From Hirsutella rhossiliensis (lineage: Eukaryota > Ascomycota > Sordariomycetes > Hypocreales > Ophiocordycipitaceae), in assembly GCF_020360975.1 (NCBI RefSeq), contig NW_025408674.1:372001-436000 (forward strand): DNA of 64,000 bases, given 5' to 3'. Made by a program: the position numbers and the translations under genes. The notes beneath the pieces were generated by a model that worked only from the letters and a program-made list of their open reading frames with translations, did not search any database and was not told the DNA's origin. Below are positions 44,537 through 54,802 of the stretch, piece after piece (positions within the stretch are counted from its first letter, which is position 1; each line of letters starts with the position of its first letter).

Positions 44537-44855
44537 CGGGCCATGTACTGATCAAGAACAACCATACTAACACAACAGCCTTCAACTTGGCAGACCGCGC
44601 TTCAGTCGCTGAAGGTAGGACGCTGAACACTTGGAGAAACTGACCTTCAAGCAGGCCTGTCATGTCACAGCGAACGAGGCTGGAAACAGATGGAAAGAAG
44701 CGTTGGGCTTTAGGTGAGGAGAAACCATGTATAGTAGGTACGTAGCTTAGCGTAGTGGCTCTATGGGGGAACCCTTCGGGCGTAATACAACCAAAAAAAA
44801 AAAAAAAGGCACACGTACGGAAGGCATATTTAGATAGGGATCGAAAGGAGGAACA

Positions 44856-45285
44856 ATGCCGCGGAAGAGCAAGAACAGCACCAAGCGCAACTCGAACCAA
44901 TTCGAGTTGCTCGATGACGAGGAAGACGGTACGAACGACAATGTGGCCTGTAGCATCGTGGCCAATTCGACAAGCGCGGCCGACGCGACAAGGACCAGCG
45001 CCCGCGGTCGCCCTCTGAAACCGACGCTGCAATTCGACCCTGAACCGCGCCCATCACGAAAGAAATCCGCCGTCCGAAAGCGAAACCGACGAATGCCGAC
45101 CCCAATGCCAACGAGGATTCATTGGCGCGAATCGAAGCTCTCCTGAAACGCGTCGAGGCGGGCCGAAAGGGCGGAGAAACGCGTCGAGTCTCTGGAAGAG
45201 TTCATTCGAAACGAGCTCTTCCCACGCGTCGCTAGCCCTCCGGAGTCCGCCACTCCAAGTGCGCCTCATCAGCAACAGCAACAGC
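44856..45285 (+). pseudogene. LINE-C ORF1, part 1 (before Copia-3)
   Basis: Starts MPRKSKNSTKRNSNQFELLD at 44,856, basic N-terminus, then LARIEALLKRVEA and, after frame changes near 45,100-45,165, AEKRVESLEEFIRNELFPRV, a predicted coiled coil, ending in a Gln run (HQQQQQ) at the Copia-3 insertion point. The 5-bp duplication ACAGC lies within this Gln codon run. Confidence 0.75.
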
Positions 45286-45609
45286 TGTTGCGAAGCCGCT
45301 CGTAGGACCTCTAGAGGTTCCCTGCTTGCTGATGCTCCTGCTGAGACAGTCAGCCAGGACGTCAGGCCTGCTTTCTGATGCGTCGGCTGAGACAGTCAGC
45401 CCGGCCGTCAGGGACGGTGTCCTAGGAAAAGTGGGGGGCAGCCGACGATTGACGGAGGTGTGAGGCAGACGGAGAAGATCGAGATTGTGGCCAGGAATAA
45501 AGGGCGAGGAAGGAAGGAACAGACACAGAGAACAGAAGGGAAAATGGAGCAGCACCGGACGATTCTGAAATACTAACTTTATGCCTATTTGGCCCTACTA
45601 TTCGTGACA
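45286..45609 (+). repeat. Copia-3 5' LTR
   Basis: 324 bp. It contains a near-duplicate CTGAGACAGTCAGCC(A/C)GG(A/C)CGTCAGG, two units about 55 bp apart. TG...CA ends. Confidence 0.95.
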
Positions 45610-45679
45610 GTCATGAGCCGGGAGGAACTACGTTCCTGTAACTTCCATTCCGACCGAAAACCACTCTCAAATCAACGAG

Positions 45680-46807
45680 ATGTCGAAGTCTTCTGCCGCC
45701 CCTGCACGAGCGATCCTCTCAGGACCAAGCAACTGGGACAAATGGAGAAGGGAGCTCAGGAATCGAACTGACAAGACGATCCATAGCCTGATCTTTACCA
45801 ACGAGGACCCCCTCGAACCTCCTGAGCGACCTGAATTCCGCCACTACGCCCCTGATGCTGTTAGACTCGCTGACCTCTCTGCCGTTCAGAAGAGAGATTA
45901 TAACGACGCGATGCGGGACTATGATATCAGGAGGAAAGAGTATAAAGATGAGACTAAACTGGTTACCAACGCTCGCATAGCGATGCAGGAATCAGTGGTA
46001 TCCTCGAAGCAGAACGCCTTCGACGAAGACCTTCCAATTCGTCAGTGGTTTAAACGTCTAGAAGCGTCGACGGCCCCTGAAGCGGGATATATGATGAATC
46101 TCACAAGGACCAAGTATTCGACCCACCTAAAGAGATTTAACGCAAAGGATCTAGACTCCTGGATCGACAAATGGGAAGACATAATGTCTGACGCCGATAA
46201 GTATAAGCTAATGGAGGCCCAAACGGGCCAGTGGCTTAGAGACGTTGCCACATTGATTAGGCCTCTGGATAACTCCCTAGGCTACCAGTACGAACAAGGA
46301 AGCAGGATACTCGACGCAAAATCAGAGGCTACCCAGGAAACTGTTCGACTTCGACCGATATGGTCCTCCTGCTGCTGCTCCTGTTAACCCCGTTGTTCAC
46401 AATCCGGCAGCAGCTGCAGTAGCCGCGATGGCCGCTGCAGCAACGGCCGCAGTCGCCGCCGTTCTTGCAGCCCAGCTCCGACGGAGAGTCAATGGACTGT
46501 TGAGAGAGTCGTGCGAGATGTGAAGCATCTGGCCGAAAGCAGAGAAGCAGAAAAACCCCGAGGTGCTATCAAAAGAGGAGGCGCATTTCATGCGGACAAA
46601 GCAGCAGCAGACGCAGACGATGCGGACGAAGTACCGCCAGCGAAGAAGAAGAAGCTGGACAGAGAGCCCTTGGAAAGGGCCATATTCCAAAGAGATCCCT
46701 GCCTTGCCTGCAGACGCAAGGGACACGAGCTCGAGGGTTGCTGGCAGGTTATCGAAGAAGCCAGACCAGAGGGCTATAATCCGCCCCTGAAAGGTATCTC
46801 AAGATGA
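45680..46807 (+). pseudogene. Copia-3 Gag, one or two breaks
   Basis: MSKSSAAPARAILSGPSNWD starts at 45,680, then DKWRRELRNRTDKTIHSLIF and WIDKWEDIMSDADKYKLMEA, typical of UBN2-like Copia Gag. Near 46,340 the frame changes (LFDFDRYGPPAAAP in the next frame) into an alanine-rich spacer. The zinc knuckle CLACRRKGHELEGCW (46,700-46,745) is back in the first frame. It would package Copia-3 RNA. Confidence 0.82.
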
Positions 46808-46901
46808 CACGAGAGAGTCGCTGACGATCCTGTCCTGAAAAGGAGAATTGAAGATATTCGAAAGAAAATGCAGAAATAGCAACCAAGGATGAGGAAGGCT
46901 T

Positions 46902-49900
46902 GTGGGCTCAGCAAACCCAGCTTTCGTGTTCTCAGCTGAGTCCCTGGCCTGGGGATCGGAATATCCGCTTAAGAATTCAACCCTCCTTGATTGCGGCGCA
47001 TCTCTTCATATCAACAACAAGCTCAGTCGGTTCCGATCGTTTAAAAAGGCCAAGAATGACTTTATCGTCGCCGGTGACTCTCTCGTTCGAATCGAAGGAT
47101 TCGGGCGAGTCAATGTCGCAACGACGATGCCTGACGGCTCCCACCGAACACTCCGATTAAAGAAGGTTGCCTACTGTCCCGGTTTCTCATCGAGCCTGGT
47201 TTCTTTGCAGACTCTTATCGACGACGATCAGATCTTTTGGGATACGCTGTCTGAGCCTATGAGGCTAGTCCGAAAGGGCCAGACTATCGGGATCACCGAG
47301 AGGAAATATCAGCAGTTTGTTGTTGAATACCAGCCCGTGGAAACCGAATTCCCGGATTTCAACAGTGCGTTCCAGGCATCGAAGAAGGAGACAAGGAAAG
47401 CTCGAAGAGCCGGCTCAAGAGATCCTCGACCTGCCTCTCAAGGAGACGGCAAGCTTTGGCACGCCCGTCTTGGTCACCCTGGTCCAATGGCTTTGCACAA
47501 GCTAGGCCTACAAAGGGGTCCGGATTAAGGGCCGAAAACCGTCGAATGCGAGTACTGTGCTCAGGGAAGGTCAGAAGGCAAGTCTCCGCCGTCCACCTGA
47601 CGAGGAAAGAGACAAGCCGTGCTACGAGATCTGGATAGACTGGACCGACCTTGCGAGAGACCACGAGAACTACGTCCGTGTGATGTTTATCACAGACGCC
47701 TTCTCTGGAATGGTCTTTCCCTACTTCATGAAGACCTACAAGGCAAAGGAACACGGAGCTGTCTTGAAAGACTTTTCCTCCTTTATGCTCGCTCGCTTTG
47801 GATTTAAGACGAATGTCGTGCGCTCTGACGGCGAGCTCTTCACGAAGAAAATCTCAGCCTGGATGAGGAAGAAAGGGATGACAAAGGCGATGTCAGCTTC
47901 CAACACTCAGGACCAGAATGGTGGAGCCGAGAGGTCAGGAGGGATCTCTACCGAGAGAGCGAGAGTCATGAGGATTGCCTCTCGACTACCGCATTCACTA
48001 TGGAAAGAGATCATCGAAGCAGCCTGCTACCTCCGAAACCGAACGCCAAGAGAGCCTCGATTCGCCGCTGAAAACGCTAACGAAGGAGAAGCCGACTGGA
48101 AGTCTCCCATTGACTTGTTCACAGGGAAGAAAAATCAGCTCTCACATCTTCGTGCGTACGGCTGCCGAGCCTACGCAATGACAGCAAATGCACAGCTTGG
48201 ATTGAGGAAGAGGTGGAAGCTCGACCCTAGCTCACATCGGATACCTCATCGGTTATAAGTCTACAAATATCTTCCTAATTTGGGTCCCTCTCTTGAAGAA
48301 GGTCATTGCAACGAGAGATGTTGTCTTTGACGAGTATACGTTCTTCGAAGGAGGAGGCGAGCGGATGCCGCTGCCTGCGAGCATCGGAGAGATGATCCAA
48401 CAGATTGAAATCCCGGAAGGCCAGACGGCGAATCAGGCCATCCTTGACGAAGAGACCGATGAAGACACTGATATCGAGGACTTCGAGGATGATGACATCA
48501 GAATGGCTGAAGATAACGAAGACGAGGAGCAGGGACAACAACAAAGCGAAGAGCAGGAAAAGAAGACTACGGGAGAGCGCGGGAGCTGGAAGATGCATAC
48601 CTAACGCCACCAGCTTCTGACCCGGAGGAAGAAGAACCACATGGAGTCTTTTCGGTTCACTTTCCATACGCTGACCCTAAGGGGGTGGTGGTAAAAGCCC
48701 CTTTCCAAGTCGATCTGGAGCCGTTGCAAGCTCAGAAGAGAGTCCGGGTTCAGGATGATCCTGAAGAGGAGGCTCACCCTGAGGGTGGGTTGCTCTCTTG
48801 GAGGAGCGGCATTTCAAGCCGACCTTGAAGGCCTGATGAAAGAATCGCGTTTGAAAGCTCTGGAACCATTTGATCAACCAGAGCTGGATCAGTCATACAT
48901 CGACCGTTTTGCCGACTTCGTCCCGGTGCCAATTGAGGACGGGGTGCACGGAGCCTTCACAGCAGGAAGGTTGTTCAGACCGAAAAGCGCAAAAGTCCAC
49001 AAGAGAGACCTACCTGAGCCTCCACAGACGCAGAAGCAACTAGAAAAACACCCGTATAGAGAGGAATTCACCCAGGCTCAGAGAGACCACCTGGCCTCAC
49101 ATGCGGAAATGGGCTCGTTTGACGAGGTCTTCTGGACGAAGGCTGCTGGAAAGCAGGTCCTCGGTTGCAAGTGGGTATTCATCTATAAGACTGATAAGCA
49201 CGGCAATCTCCAAAGTGCAAAGCTCGCCTCGTTGTCTGTGGCAATCAGCAAGAAAGGGGACCTGCCTACTCGAGCGACTACCCTCGCAGGAATGTCGTTT
49301 CGTACGCTAATGGCCATTGCCGCGGAACACGACCTCGAATTGGAACAGATGGATGCAGTCAATGCTTTTGTTCATGCCCCCCTCGACGACGAAGAAGTTA
49401 TCTTCATGAGGATGCCACCGGGGTTCCAGAAGAGGGGGAAAGTCCTACGCCTGAGAAAAGCTCTCTACGGACTACGCCGCTCGCCGCTCCTCTGGCAACA
49501 GATGCTTACGTCGTCTCTAGAGGAACTGGGATTCAGAAAAGTTCCCAGGAGCCGTGTGTCATGGTGAAGGAGCGGTGACCGTCTTCTTCTACGTTGATGA
49601 CATCATCTGGGCATTCCGGAAGGAGGACGAAGGGGTCGTCGAAGAAGCTACTCGGGGACTACAGAAAAGATCAACCTAACTCGGCTTGGAGAACCTCGCT
49701 GGTTCTTGGGATTCGTATCCTCCGCGATCGTCAAAGGAAGACGCTTTGGCTGACGCAAGACGCCTATATCGACAAGATCGCGTATAAGTTCCTGTTAAAC
49801 AACGACAACGCCCTGAGTCTCTCAAGCTCCCAGACACGCCAATGATCTCTGACGAAGAGCTCCTGCCAGCTACAAGCCAAGCAAATGAAAGGAAAAACAT

Positions 49901-50693
49901 CAGTATCTCCAGAAGGTTGGTTCCGTGCTCTTCTCAGCAATTTCAACGCGACCAGATATTGCGTTTGCCGTATCCCGACTGGCAAGACATAACCACAATC
50001 CCGATGAGAAGCACCAGAAAGCAGCAGACAGAGTTATCCTCTTCCTCTTTGCAACGAGATCGTACGCGTTACGTCTCGGAGGAGGATCGAAGGAAGCGGA
50101 GCTGTTCCTCTGTTCGAGTGACGCATCGTTCGCAGACAATTCAGTCGACAGGAAGAGCTCACAAGGCTACGTCATGACCCTATTTGGAGGATCAGTGGCG
50201 TGGAGAGCGTCAAAGCAAGCGACAGTCACGACGTCAAGCACGGAGGCTGAGTTGCTTGCTCTCTCAGAGGCGTCAAAGGAGGCGATCTTCCTGAGCCGTC
50301 TGTTGAATTCCTGGACATCCGAATTCCCTCTCCGTTGGTAGTGGAATGCGACAATGCCCAGACGATCAGACTTCTCAAAGAGGAGAGTACGAAGCTCTCG
50401 ACGAGACTGAGGCACGTAGACATTCATCAGCATTGGCTACGACAAGAGGTTCAAGATGCTCGAATTCGGTCAATTGGGTGCCTACGACACATATGCGAGC
50501 AGATGGCTTGACGAAGGCATTGCCGAGGCAGAAGCTCCTCGAGTTCCAACGAATGGTTGGGCTTGAGGAGATAAAGGAACGATTGAGTAGAGAGGCCAAG
50601 CTTGAAGAATTACGAGATGTGATACATCCCGTGATAGCCATAAAGAGGCCCAGGGCGAGAGATGAGTCGTGCACGACATTCCCGCATCTCTAG
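46902..50693 (+). pseudogene. Copia-3 Pol: protease, integrase, RT, RNase H
   Basis: Protease: LLDCGASLHINNKLSRF (46,980; DCGAS in place of DTGA/DSGA). Pre-integrase: LWHARLGHPGPMALHKLGL. Integrase 47,557-48,258: WIDWTDLARD, VVRSDGELFTKKIS, NGGAERSGGIS supply the D, D and E. RT 48,755-49,567: EMDAVNAFVH-type core (LEQMDAVNAFVHAPLDDEEV), ALYGLRRSPLLWQQ, then after a frame change FFYVDDIIW (YVDD 49,590-49,601). RNase H 49,925-50,341: SSDASFADNSVDRKSSQGYV, SSTEAELLALSEASKE. The tail DGLTKALPRQKLLEFQRMVG ends at 50,693. About six breaks (about 47,530, 48,260, 48,610, 49,560, 49,640, 49,840, 50,340). Confidence 0.9.
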
Positions 50694-50723
50694 CAACGTC
50701 CTGGTTGGCCGTCACTAAGGGTG

Positions 50724-51051
50724 TGTTGCGAAGCCGCTCGTAGGACCTCTAGAGGTTCCTGCTTGCTGATGCTCCTGCTGAGACAGTCAGCCAGGACGTC
50801 AGGCCTGCTTTCTGATGCGTCGGCTGAGACAGTCAGCCCGGCCGTCAGGGACGGTGTCCTAGGAAAAGTGGGGGCAGCCACCCCGACGATTGACGGAGGT
50901 GTGAGGCAGACGGAGAAGATCGAGATTGTGGCCAGGAATAAAAGGGCGAGGAAGGAAGGAACAGACACAGAGAACAGAAGGGAAAATGGAGCAGCACCGG
51001 ACGATTCTGAAATACTAACTTTATGCCTATTTGGCCCTACTATTCGTGACA
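50724..51051 (+). repeat. Copia-3 3' LTR
   Basis: 328 bp, near-identical to the 5' LTR. It is preceded by a short purine tract (AAGGGTG). Confidence 0.95.
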
Positions 51052-51828
51052 ACAGCACCTGCCACTTTCGCCACCACCCTCTCCAGTCCCAGGGCCACTG
51101 CCTGGCATTGGCTTAGACGTGAGTCGGGTCCTAGACAGCGACATAAAGGAAGGCAACGCCGGCACTATTCGTCGGCGCGCGAACGCTGCCCTCGAGAAGT
51201 TGGGTGTGACCTGTCTGGGCGTCAATTCTAAGGGAAAAGGGCGTTTTCGGCTTCTCTTTCGAGAGACGGACGTCGATAAAGTACGGCAGAACGACACCTG
51301 GATAAAGACACACTTCGACAAGGGAACGCTATATGGGGAACAGTGGTACCCTCTACGGGTTGATAGAGCCCATCGTGGGGTTGCGACGGATGATATCGGA
51401 TGCGCCGTGTTTGAGCGGATGAACGGGGTGAAAGTGCACAAGATGCGATGGCTCGGGACAGCGTCTGTCGACAAGGAATACCGCTCTCTGGTGGTACACC
51501 TGGATAAGAAAGAGGAGGTGGACAGGTTGCTTGCACAACGAACGGTTGAGATGGCGAATGGCGAGTGTGCATACACGCGACCATTTGTTCAGGACTTCAA
51601 CCAGCGAGATGCTACCGTTGCCACCTCTACGGACACTTGCATTATCGCTGCAAGGCGCCAGCTCCGATCTGTGGACAGTGCGCCCAACCGGGCCATTCTG
51701 CGTCGACTTGCACCTCGGACGTTTTTAAGTGTGCAGCGTGCGGTGGAAAAGGAGCACACAAGGCTACAGATCCTGGGTGCCCGGTATATCGCCGGGAACT
51801 CGCCAAGTTACGACCGTCGCCCTACTAA
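51052..51828 (+). pseudogene. LINE-C ORF1, part 2 with CCHC knuckles
   Basis: Continues the Gln-run protein: VLDSDIKEGNAGTIRRRANA, LEKLGVTCLGVNSKGKGRF, YGEQWYPLRVDRAHRGVATD, KMRWLGTASVDKEYRSLVVH, ANGECAYTRPF. After a frame change near 51,585 come knuckles CYRCHLYGHLHYRC, CGQCAQPGHSASTC and CAACGGKGAHKATDPGC, and PVYRRELAKLRPS before a stop. This is the Gag-like ORF1 of a fungal LINE and is well conserved apart from the breaks. Confidence 0.85.
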
Positions 51829-52176
51829 CATACATCCTCTGTCTTAACCTTTTCTTTTCAGCACAAACCTCTACCTATACCTGTGGTTGCCCCACAGCTG
51901 GTAGGTTAGCTACACCGGACGGCTAAAGGCAGGTGGACTCTTCGTCAAATGCGGCGGAGGAGAGTGGTCTGTACCTCATCAGACAGGCTCCAGAATTGGA
52001 AGGGACAGGTCAAGTGAGCAAGAGACGGATTGAAGGATGTAAGAGAAATTCAGGGATTAGATCGGGACGAATTCCTTGGGCTCGGAACCGAGTATTGGAC
52101 AGCTCTAGATTAGGCTTAGCGAGTCTGACGCAGTGCCTCTGACTATTGTCAATGGCGGAATATATTAAAAAAAAAA
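51829..52176 (+). other. LINE-C 3' region and A tail
   Basis: About 350 nt with no ORF2. The first part looks like an intron acceptor region (CTTTTCTTTTCAG near 51,860). It ends AATATATT plus ten A. Where the ORF2 deletion joined the 3' end cannot be placed without a full-length relative. Confidence 0.6.
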
Positions 52177-52217
52177 GGCATATTTAGGGAGAGGACACCC
52201 AGTTGTGTTGTTCTGTT

Positions 52218-52512
52218 CTCCTTTCTATTCTTCAGAGCAGAATCTTCGTAATAGAGTCCACAGCCTTCTGGCTCAGTCCGTGACCGTCACAGGCTATGTC
52301 TGGATCGGCAGCGCGTACCTGCTCGGGAACGCCACCTTCGTGCCGGCCTGGGGCAAGATCTCGGACATATTCGGCCGCAAACTCGTCCTCATTAGCGCCG
52401 TCGTTATCTTCTGGATCGGCAGCCTGCTGTGCGCTGTCAGCAATAGCATAGGCATGCTCATCGCCGCGCGCGCCGTCCAGGGCGTCGGCGGCGGCGGCAC
52501 CATTGTTTTTTG
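52218..52512 (+). pseudogene. MFS transporter fragment (DHA2-like)
   Basis: Open reading SVTVTGYVWIGSAYLLGNAT, FVPAWGKISDIFGRK, VLISAVVIFWIGSLLCAVSN, MLIAARAVQGVGGGGTIVF covers transmembrane helices 2-4 of a 14-helix drug-efflux-type major facilitator. GKISDIFGRK is the loop 2-3 motif and RAVQGVGGGG the helix 4 motif. Helix 1 is absent and the frame stops at a transposon-like terminus at 52,505-52,513. About 90 of the usual 500-600 residues remain. The fragment itself has no frameshift, so truncation looks recent, most likely by insertion or deletion at 52,510. Confidence 0.82.
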
Positions 52513-52560
52513 AATTGCGCTACCCAAAGGGGTGTTACCCAAAGGGGTGGGAATGGTATT
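52505..52560. repeat. MITE-like terminus with internal duplication
   Basis: TTTTTTGAATTGCGCTACCC, then AAAGGGGTGTTACCC, AAAGGGGTGGGAATGG. It is homologous to the right end of the MITE at 33,065-33,101 but has a 15-bp duplication of the TACCCAAAGGGGTG unit. It has no visible left partner, because the MFS fragment occupies that place. Confidence 0.5.
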
Positions 52561-52809
52561 TTGTAAACAGCTTCGATCGAATAGAAAGGCACAAATTGTA
52601 CGGCCGAAGAAGTAGAAATACACCAATTTGGTTCTTCCCCCCCCCTTGTAACTTGACGAGCTCGTCGAGCCATAAGAGAGCCTCAAGCAGCGGCATTCCG
52701 GATGGTCGGCCGGACGCCCGACCGTGAACATCCTATTGATATAGTTGACCGTTCTGAAAGGTTCCCGCAAGAGTTCCCATATCCGCAAAAAGGGGTACAT
52801 ATGGCGGTG
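52561..52809. other. Spacer between MFS fragment and DUF5722 gene
   Basis: No gene. It contains a C9 run (52,639-52,648) and CCATAAGAGAGCC (52,669-52,681), which recurs at 60,528-60,540 next to the Helitron tail. Confidence 0.4.
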
Positions 52810-54362
52810 TCACTGGATCGCATAGCCGAGCACCATCTCTCTGACATAAGGTCCCTCGCAGTCAGCTCGGGACGATACGAAGTGGTCGCCGTTGGCCGGG
52901 ACTCTGCAACGGTAGAGAGGACGGATCCCGGTTTCTGTCTGGTGTAGATGTAGCCGACGGGTCCCAGGGAAACTGGCCTCGCATCCAGATTGCTGTGTCA
53001 GGAGGGTGACCGCCCACCTTACACTCGTAAAGCATGACCGTGTCCGGCTGCTCATCACGGAACAGACGCCAAGTCGACTCGGAGGTGAATCCGGGGGGCA
53101 GCATCCTCGAGGAGGCGACGTGGCCCCGTTTGGGGTTGTAGCCTCTGCGCAGCACGGTATGGGGCAGGTCCTCGAAGCCGCAGGCGAGCCGGGCAGGGGA
53201 GATGTCGTTGCGGTTCGCAAGCGCCCAGGTTGCCCACGCGGACTTGGCCGAGCCGTCGGCCTTGCGGAGACCGAGCTTGAGGCCGCCCTCGTTGGCATTG
53301 TCCTGCATGCGGTGATATATATAACTTTCAATGCCAGGTGTGCCGAGCACGTTGCGGAATGTCTGGCACACCGAAGTGTCCTGGGCCGCCTCGCTGGACT
53401 GGTCGCCAGAGTTGATTCCGTTCTCGGTGAGCTGGACGGTCCAGGTATGCGGGTTGCTTGGGTATCTTTGCCTCAACCAACCCAGCAGGATGCCGATGTT
53501 ACCGAAAGAGACCTTGGGATAATCATCTGCGGAAAAGACGGGACTGAATAGGTTCGGGGGGTAGGCGTGATAGGCAACCCGCCATTGGCGGTTCCCAGCT
53601 CGGGCGGCTAAGCCGTCAAGTACTGTCATGCCGGACAGACGGCCGTGAGCCGCGTCGTCGAGTTCCTTGCCAAAGAAGTTGTCCAACGAGGTCAGAACCT
53701 TGGCAGTCGGCTGCTCGACGACGATGCGGTCGTAGGCGGCGTTGTAGTTGGACCCGATCTGGTCGAGCCATTGATTCGTGTCACATGGTACGCCCCGGCC
53801 GCAGCCAATATTGAACCAGTCGTTGCTGTTGACTTCGTTGTTGATGACAAAGTCGGCAATACGCCCATGCCCGTGAAGTCCGTCGTAGCGCTGGGCCAGC
53901 ATGCCGGCGAAGCGTCCAAAGTCGTCGGGATTGTTGGGCACGCAGAAGATGTCCATTCCGGCGCCGCTGGTGAGCAGGGACGGCCCTGGCGTGCCCATTC
54001 CGGAGTGCCGTAGAGTATAGCGGTCACGACGAGTCCACGATCGGTCCAGTCTTTGATGGTCGAGTCCACCTGGGTCGGAATAGTGAAGCAGCGACTGTCG
54101 TATTCTTGCTCGTTGGCGGCGCAAGGGTAGACTTGATACTCGGCTCCCATGACAACCAGAGCAGGTTCATCGACACACCACCAGCGTTGTTGCCGGAAAG
54201 TTCATCCTTGTTAGGCCAGAAGTCAGGCTGTATTCCCTTGACGTGATAGTTGGACCTGGTTGGGTACGGCAGCGGAGACAATCTTGTAACGAGAGCCAAG
54301 GCGACGGAAGGGAGCATAAGAGTAAATATCGCTGCCGTGAGGCATTGCAGCGACCTTGCCAT
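52810..54362 (-). pseudogene. Secreted DUF5722-type glycoside-hydrolase-like protein, broken
   Basis: Starts [20 protein letters not shown] at 54,362 with a clear signal peptide. The reading passes through three frames: to about 54,125, then to about 53,968, then to about 53,005. Conserved DUF5722 sentences are [66 protein letters not shown] and [15 protein letters not shown] and TENG are placed like acid/base and nucleophile of a TIM-barrel glycosidase (inference). A C-terminal module ([35 protein letters not shown], ending VLGYAIQ) resembles DUF5648 repeats and has further breaks near 52,950-53,005. No intron explains the shifts. It would act outside the cell on a carbohydrate; substrate unknown. 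Copia-4 sits 136 bp upstream of the start. Confidence 0.8.
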
Positions 54363-54497
54363 AATGCCTAGTAGTCGAAGATGATGCTATTTCGTACAAA
54401 CAATGATGTCCGCGTAGATGTGCAAGTTAAGAGTAATTAAGAGTAAGGCGCTGCTGAGAAGCGGGGGGGCCAGCCATCGTAGTGAAAATACGACCCT

Positions 54498-54684
54498 TGT
54501 GGATAGGCTAACTGAGGCTCAGTTGGGTCTTTGATCGGTGATCGTGTTGTTCTTGTTATTCTTCGCTATCTAGACCATGCTGTGAGGTTTGATAGGTTGT
54601 GCGCGTGTCGGGTAAACGTTGTTCCCTGCTGACGCACGTGATACCCTCCTGCGATGTGCGCTCTATCGTACAAATGATCAGACA
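54498..54684 (-). repeat. Copia-4 3' LTR
   Basis: 187 bp, TG...CA. Contains CACGTG (54,635) and, in sense, TCTAGATAGCGAAGAATAAC, blocks shared with the Copia-1 and NA-LTR repeats. Preceded in sense by AAAGAGATGCCAG. Confidence 0.95.
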
Positions 54685-54802
54685 CTGGCATCTCTTTAAG
54701 AATCGAACAAAACGCACTAAACGTAACACCCAAACAACATGTAAAAACGGGTATCTCAACACAAAGGAACAATCGATAGCAAGCTTAAATCAAAATCGTC
54801 AA

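Larger units (their letters stand above)
39249..44807 (+). mobile_element. LINE-B: second Tad-like LINE in tandem
   Basis: 5,559 bp, starting GTGGGTGCTCAG and ending in a 15-A tail (44,793-44,807). It is highly similar to LINE-A over its full length (I estimate above 90 percent by eye) with the same ORF order. Its 5' end carries an extra GTGGGTGCTGAG unit (39,249-39,285), so the 5' UTR has a short tandem repeat. Directly downstream is 15 bp of other sequence and then the LINE-C target duplication. Confidence 0.92.
45286..51051 (+). mobile_element. Copia-3: LTR retrotransposon inserted in LINE-C
   Basis: LTRs 45,286-45,609 (324 bp) and 50,724-51,051 (328 bp), TGTTGCGAAG...TTCGTGACA, differing by a few short indels (for example GGGGGGCAGCCG against GGGGGCAGCCACCCCG). 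Target duplication ACAGC at 45,281-45,285 and 51,052-51,056. The sequence after the 5' LTR, GTCATGAGCCGG, partly matches the complement of the initiator tRNA-Met anticodon region, the primer used by Copia-type half-tRNA priming. It is a different lineage from Copia-1/4: standard YVDD, no AT-hook seen. Confidence 0.95.
44834..52176 (+). mobile_element. LINE-C: ORF2-less LINE, split by Copia-3
   Basis: Flanked by GGCATATTTAG at 44,823-44,833 and 52,177-52,187, an 11-bp target duplication, with a 10-A tail before the right copy. Removing Copia-3 leaves about 1.58 kb: a Gag-like ORF1 and a short 3' region, with no endonuclease or RT. It is therefore an internally deleted, non-autonomous LINE that must have been moved by another element's machinery. 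It belongs to a different family from LINE-A/B. Confidence 0.85.

Noticed and set aside
14740..52559. Shared GTGGGAATGGTATT in the NA-LTR and at 52,546-52,559 as evidence of a solo LTR
   Set aside because: Only 14 bp match, about what chance allows in 64 kb, and flanking LTR sequence is absent.
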